NCBI GenBank assembly: GCA_964019055.1
Contig: OZ025220.1
Location: 1,256,334-1,320,333 of the forward strand
Length of the DNA: 64,000 nt
DNA from: Anthopleura xanthogrammica
Taxonomy: Eukaryota > Cnidaria > Anthozoa > Actiniaria > Actiniidae
Reading direction: 5' to 3'
The notes beneath the pieces are model-generated. The model was not told the origin of the DNA, made no database searches, and worked only from the letters and a program-made list of their open reading frames with translations. The position numbers were made by a program, and so were the translations under genes. Below, piece after piece: positions 59,480 to 64,000 of the stretch. The first letter of the stretch is position 1; each line of letters opens with the position of its first letter.

Positions 59480-60968
59480 GATCTGGTCGTGTGACGTTTG
59501 ACAATCACAAGAGCTTCATGCAGGCCGTTCGGGCTGGTTTCATCGAGATAGAGACACCTAAATTCACAAAAAAAGTATCGTATGAAGTTCTTTTGATCCA
59601 TGCAGTTCCTTGCACTAGTTACTTAGCCCCAGTTCAAACGTCGAACTTCACGTGAGCCGAACGCATTGAAAACAATGGATAATAAGGCGGTCTTCTTTGA
59701 TGTTATTAGGTTGGGCTCATGAGAAGATCGACGTTTGAACTGGGGCTAAGTACTTATTGTGTTCGGCGTGTGCAACGAGATAGGTAATAATAGGATTATC
59801 GTTAACCTCTAATGATGTTTTATCAACTAAATAGATAACTTAACGTTGAAGTGCGCACACAAACTAAGAGCGTGCGCACCAGTCCGGCCAACCAAAATAC
59901 CAGATAACGTAACTGAAGGTTTCAAGCCATATATTATTTGCTCAAGTATACGCTTCTTCTGGAGACCCAAAAATCTCTAGACACAGCACGTTTTCATGAT
60001 CAACTTACAATTCTAAATTATATAATGATATTTTTATTATATAGACATTAGTGTTTTACTGGGAAATACGCCACTCGTATTTTTCATACGAGCTAGATCC
60101 GGGACCTCAGGGACATTTTCCATATCTTCACACATGAAGATATCGATGACGTCACTTCCGATGTTTTGCCGCTCAGTCTAACCATAGTTAGTAAAATTCT
60201 ACTACTATACTATTGCAAATCCTGCATTCTGATTGGCTAACGTACTCACTATCTATCAGCCGATAGATAGTGGGTAGAGAAAGCCGGACTTGTTTTGAAA
60301 AAATGGCGGCTTTTCCTTCGCGCTTTTGTGAAGTTTAGTTTAGTTTAGTATAGTATAGTTTAGTTGAGATTTTTACTAAAACAATTAGAAGACTCACTCT
60401 CGATTTCTATCGGCTTTGATAGTTGACTCGGGGCCGGAGCCCCTCGTCAACTATCAGCCGATAGAAATCTCGAGTTCGTCTTCTAATTGTTAATTAGTTT
60501 TCCCCTCTACTAACTATGGTCTAACGCGCGTTGCGTAGTTTTTGTTTGTGAATTTCAGGAGAGGTTTTTGATATTTTACATACATTTACTATGATATTCA
60601 TTGTTGAGTAGGAAAATAGGTTTAAAAAATAACCGTTTCCTGCGTCGCCGGGCGACTAAGAATGACACTTCAGTTTGGCAAATTTTCTTGATTCCTATTG
60701 GCTAATATTTTTTCTTAGATCAGCTGGGTGTGATATCCTCTATATAAGAGAGATATAATTCTCATATTATCAGGTGCAAGTGGACCCTTACCTGGAAGAC
60801 TCTCTGTGCGAGACATGTCATGCTACCCAAGGTCCATTCTTCTGCCGTGAGGAATCATGCTTCAAGTACTACTGTCATTCCTGTTGGATAAGGCATCATT
60901 CAATCGAGGGTTACCGTGACCACCGACCGCTGACCCGTACCAGTAAGTCCGCGGGCTCACCCTTGTAG
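59480..60968 (+). CDS. CPEB1-like last two exons, duplicate (partial)
   Basis: Exons 59480-59574 (end of RRM2: [28 protein letters not shown]) and 60774-60968 (ZZ domain: [21 protein letters not shown]) keep frame, acceptors and stop. The donor is AAA|GTATCG rather than AAG|GTATGG. The residues after CHSCW are IRHH instead of MWHH. All upstream CPEB exons are missing here, so this is either a truncated duplicate or an alternative 3' end for the CPEB1-like gene ~40 kb upstream. The reading frame shows no damage. Confidence 0.75.
59624..59758. mobile_element. Foldback MITE in the copy-2 CPEB intron
   Basis: CTTAGCCCCAGTTCAAACGT at the left and ACGTTTGAACTGGGGCTAAG at the right, ~130 bp in all. 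A distant relative may lie near 8640 (TTCAAACGTCGAACTTCTCA). Confidence 0.82.
60175..60530. mobile_element. Foldback MITE with internal hairpin
   Basis: CTAACCATAGTTAGTAAAAT at the left is inverted at the right end (ACTAACTATGGTCTAA). Inside, TCTATCGGCTTTGATAGTTG and its inverse form a second hairpin. Confidence 0.72.
60550..60735. repeat. Dispersed repeat D
   Basis: Counterpart of 26270-26465, ending in TTTCTTAGATCAGCTGG about 40 bp before the duplicate CPEB last exon. Like the copy near 3274, it ends in an acceptor-like AG close to a real exon. Confidence 0.6.
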
Positions 60969-62560
60969 ACTGACTCAAGACAGACCCAACGTTCAAGAGA
61001 TGTTTACAGGTTTAGTTAATGGTAACTTATTATGTATGGTAAAATTTAAGGTCTATCCTTACCTTGTTGCTAGGAGACGGTTAGTTCTCTTCACGTTGCC
61101 ATAGTGACCTGTATGTGATGGTGGTGTGGTATGAATGTAAATAGTTTGGTTTTCAAACCATGTTTATTAACGTGGTTTTTCTTGAAGAGTTTTGATATAT
61201 TTTCCCTTTTACGGTTAAAGTAATGTAATATGTATTTGAAGCTTTGATTTGAGGACCGCTTTGCATGTGATCTACCCATTCCAAGTGCGCTTTTTTTCAT
61301 TTCTTTGAAATCTTTCTGAATAAGCCTTTATTATTATCGCTTGTTGACTTATCAGTATAAGCTTCAGTTTTGCCGAGAAAACTCCACTTTTTAAACTTAA
61401 TAATATTGACATTACCAGTGCCATGGATTAGCGCCGGTAGCAGGCGAGCTAACTGAGCTGGACTTGTGGATTTAAATGAGGTGTAAATAATCTTTGATTG
61501 AAATCGCGTGCAGGAACTTTTTTTAATCCAAATATTCCGACCTATAAATCAGGTAGCTAGTTTTTAAAATATTTATGATCAAAACAGCAACTAAACATCA
61601 TCGTTAGGTTTCTTCTTTTCGTAAAATTACTCAAAAATTTCTTTTAATTTCATATTTTCTTTCTAAATTTTCATATCTCATTTTGAAGTTTAACTCGGGG
61701 GGAGGGGAGAGTGGAGTTTCTTGTATCTCCCACCCCTCCCCCATAGAATTGTTTTGTTTATTATCATGCACATGTTTTTGAATTTCTTCGTGTGAATAGC
61801 TCAGTTTCATTGAGTGGATAGTTTTATATGTGTGAGCTTGAATAATATTTATCGTCTATTTTGTCTCTTTTAAATTTGTAGTCTTGTACGTAATAATTTA
61901 TAAACTGACTTGGAAAGAAAACGAAACAAGTGCGCTGTGAAACTATAAGAATATTGGTGAAAACTTCTGAAATTTTCAGCGAAGAAATGAATGACAAAAA
62001 AATATTTTTTCATAAATATTTGAGAACTTTTAAATTTCAAACTAAAGCTTAAAGCGAGAATTGAAATATAATTTTTTGAGGAAAACATTAAGAAGCCGGA
62101 TTTGAAGCACTCTGTTTGGTGACTTTCCAGGTCTTGTGTGAGATAAGCTTTTTTAAATTTGGATAATATTATTAATTATTGATCTCATTTGAGATATATT
62201 TACTGTTATTATTATATTGCTCATATTTTTGATGGAGCTAGCAGCCGAGAGAACGAAATCGTTTGTTTTATATCTTCATTTCACCATCAAATATTGATAG
62301 AATTGTTCGATATTAGTGTTATTTGTTCACAACATTTCATAAGTTTTGTTCATTTTCGATTCCCCTACTTTATTGTTCATTTTATATCATTTTTGATAAT
62401 AATTTCACGTTGTAATGAAGCACTTATAATGTGCTAAATAATCGAGAAAAAAATATAAAAAATAAATAAAAATAATATATGATGAGAAATATTTGTAAGC
62501 GTATACAAGGTGCGCAATTTACTGCTTTTAACCAAACAACTGAATAAAGTTGATATTTCA
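60969..62560 (+). other. Duplicate CPEB 3' UTR
   Basis: Follows the duplicate stop at 60966-60968. It retains the AATAAA near 62543 and the TTTTAAC just upstream of it. Short deletions relative to copy 1 occur (for example just after the stop). Confidence 0.55.
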
Positions 62561-62593
62561 ACGCATTTGTGTTGAACAGTGTCATTTGTGTTG

Positions 62594-62715
62594 GGAAGCA
62601 CGGGTGGCGTAGCGGTGAGAGCGCTCGCCTCTCACCAATGCGACCCAGGTACGAGTTCCCTCTGGCTCGGTGTTGTATGTGAGTAGAGTTTCCGCCACAG
62701 AGGGCCACAGGTTCG
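62594..62715 (+). mobile_element. tRNA-derived SINE head (full in copy 2)
   Basis: GGGTGGCGTAGCGGTGAGAG resembles a tRNA 5' half with A box, and GGTACGAGTTCCCTC a B box. Copy 1 (about 21183) has the first 13 bases and then jumps to the sequence after the element, suggesting deletion there. Confidence 0.7.
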
Positions 62716-63129
62716 TCAGCCACTTACCAAATCGCTGGTTTTTAATCAGGTTTTTACCCCCATGCATGAGATATGACGAGCATACATACCCGATACTTTT
62801 ACCCAGAAGTCCCGCCCCCTCGTGTCTCCTATCGTCGAAATTGGCTGCGACAAACATTTTAAAATTACTGGTACATATACCCTTGCACTGAGTCAGTGGG
62901 CTGGAAAAATATTTGAGATATAATGCTCTCGCTGATTGGCTGGCTATCGTGTTAAATGGTGGGGTAAGGCTGCTGTGTTTGTGGGGAGGGTCAATATTTT
63001 TTGAGCACCTATTTGCAGAGGGTCAGGGACTTTTGAGCCTATTTTGTGGAAAATCACATTTCTGAGGTTCTCACTTTCAAAATATTTCAGGGGGTGTCCC
63101 CCAAAAACCCTTAGGTACCCCCGCTTTCG

Positions 63130-63312
63130 GCTGTAATCAGATCTGTACTGTAAATTTATAACCGTTGGTAACGCACTCTCTATAAAGCATTGAATGCTTT
63201 ATAGACGGTGCGTTACATTCAAACAACACAGGCAACCCATAAAGAGCACGTTACCGACGGTTATCAATTTACAGTACAGATGAGTACAGATCTGATTACA
63301 GCTTGTGTAACC
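63130..63312. mobile_element. Foldback MITE, ~180 bp
   Basis: GCTGTAATCAGATCTGTACT at the left pairs with AGTACAGATCTGATTACAGC at the right. A further internal hairpin contains CTATAAAGCATTGAATGCTT. It lies where similarity to copy 1 fades. Confidence 0.85.
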
Positions 63313-63517
63313 GAAGCCGATCTTAAACCACAGGAAACCCATAAAAAGCAATTACGTAAAGAATAATGAATATTGAATGCGGCAAAGGAAAGTCGGGCTC
63401 CCTGTGGTATTGATGGATCTGTAGTGACTCAGGGGGGTTGGACACAGCGCGCGAAGCATCATGGTAGTGAAAACCGACCAATCAGGACCCTCTATTTCGA
63501 GAGAGGGAAAAACAAAA

Positions 63518-63550
63518 ATGGCAGAGAGAACTGATAAGGCAAGTGCTAAA
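63518..63550 (+). CDS. Possible first coding exon of a new gene
   Basis: An ATG in a good context (AAAAATGG) opens MAERTDKASAK, followed by the donor-like GTTAGT at 63551 in phase 0. No domain can be recognised from 11 residues, and no downstream exon is convincing before 64000. Weak call, based on start context and donor alone. Confidence 0.22.
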
Positions 63551-64000
63551 GTTAGTAGGTTTTATAGCATTTATTTGTTTTTTCTTACGATAAAATTTCG
63601 TACGATTAAAGTGTATGTTATATTGAAGGTGTCATAGAAGTTTGGCTTCAAAATCTTGCTTATGAGTTTTTTTTATCGTCATTCATTGACGTGTGTTAAT
63701 TTTGATCTCGAGTCATTTTGTCTAAAACTGCTGGCTTCACACTTCTGTTGTTTACTCTTGAAATATAAGGGATCTCGTATTGAAACTATAACAAAATGTA
63801 AAGGAGGAAAGTACCTTTCATGTGGTATAAACGCTCCCCAGGGCTCCCCATTACTTTTGGAGATATAAAGACTCATATTGAAGCCTTTCTTGAGCTAGCC
63901 TTCGTATAGCAGGTAACTCAGTTCTTCCAATATTTGATGAAGAAAATTTTATAGTGTTGTACCACTTTGGTCAGATAAATGTCGAAATAATATCAGTTTA
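63551..64000. other. Unassigned sequence at the right edge
   Basis: Short open frames occur on both strands at 63656-63876 but show no recognisable domain, and the two strands overlap. I see no repeat structure here. Confidence 0.35.

Larger units (their letters stand above)
59435..63125 (+). repeat. Segmental duplication, copy 2 (CPEB 3' exons and flank)
   Basis: Matches 18909 to about 21605. It differs by a larger, element-filled intron (59575-60773 against 19051-19330), small indels, and an intact SINE head at 62598 that is mostly missing in copy 1. The 3' UTR portion is the most similar part. Confidence 0.88.

Noticed and set aside
62424..62891. Small overlapping frames around the SINE
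   Set aside because: They cross a tRNA-derived SINE and 3' UTR sequence on both strands, without domain support.

Overview
This window is eukaryotic and metazoan. It is AT-rich, its genes are split into many small exons with GT-AG (and one GC-AG) introns, and it is packed with short foldback elements and tRNA-derived SINEs. The recognisable proteins are a PCSK7-type proprotein convertase, a CPEB1-type RNA-binding protein, and a protein joining a CYLD-like CAP-Gly domain to a coiled coil and a TKL kinase. A non-bilaterian animal such as a cnidarian is my best guess, but nothing here fixes the species.

Layout, left to right. (1) 398-5121: the 3' exons of a PCSK7-like gene on +, covering the P domain, the transmembrane segment and a long basic/Ser-Pro tail; the 5' exons lie outside. 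(2) 5122-9500: intergenic, full of foldback elements. (3) 9686-19525: a complete CPEB1-like gene on +. I placed 12 coding exons whose phases all join and give 479 residues, with an N-terminal Ser/Pro region, two RRMs and a ZZ zinc domain, followed by a ~1.6 kb 3' UTR. (4) 21979-32743: a four-exon gene on + whose phases also join (616 residues if the last-repeat acceptor is used): CYLD-like CAP-Gly, tandem 28-residue coiled coil, TKL kinase. (5) 27203-29512: a 51-unit minisatellite of 45/48 bp that starts exactly at the original 3' splice site of the second CAP-Gly exon and appears to have grown out of that exon. (6) 32968-53292: a second array of the same unit, 20.3 kb and about 450 units. (7) 53390-57453: a second copy of the CAP-Gly second half, coiled coil and kinase exons, without the first CAP-Gly exon. 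(8) 59480-63125: a second copy of the last two CPEB1 exons and 3' flank. (9) 63130-64000: a hairpin element and possibly the first exon of another gene.

The main observation is the link between the CAP-Gly exon and the satellite. The 45-bp unit is the first ~31 bp of the exon (starting GAATCAGTGATGGG) interrupted by a 15-bp insert that contains the donor-like GTGAGT, and it ends in ATAG, an acceptor-like AG. Every complete unit read in the gene's frame ends in a TAG stop. Only the last partial unit lacks the insert and runs on into a canonical CAP-Gly C-terminal half. The array therefore either breaks the gene or has to be removed by splicing to a repeat-borne AG. The very long open frames on - through both arrays come from a stop-free unit whose length is a multiple of three, and I do not call them genes.

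The kinase and CPEB 3' duplications are very similar by eye and differ by clean transposon insertions. They look recent, though a haplotype or assembly duplication cannot be excluded from sequence alone.
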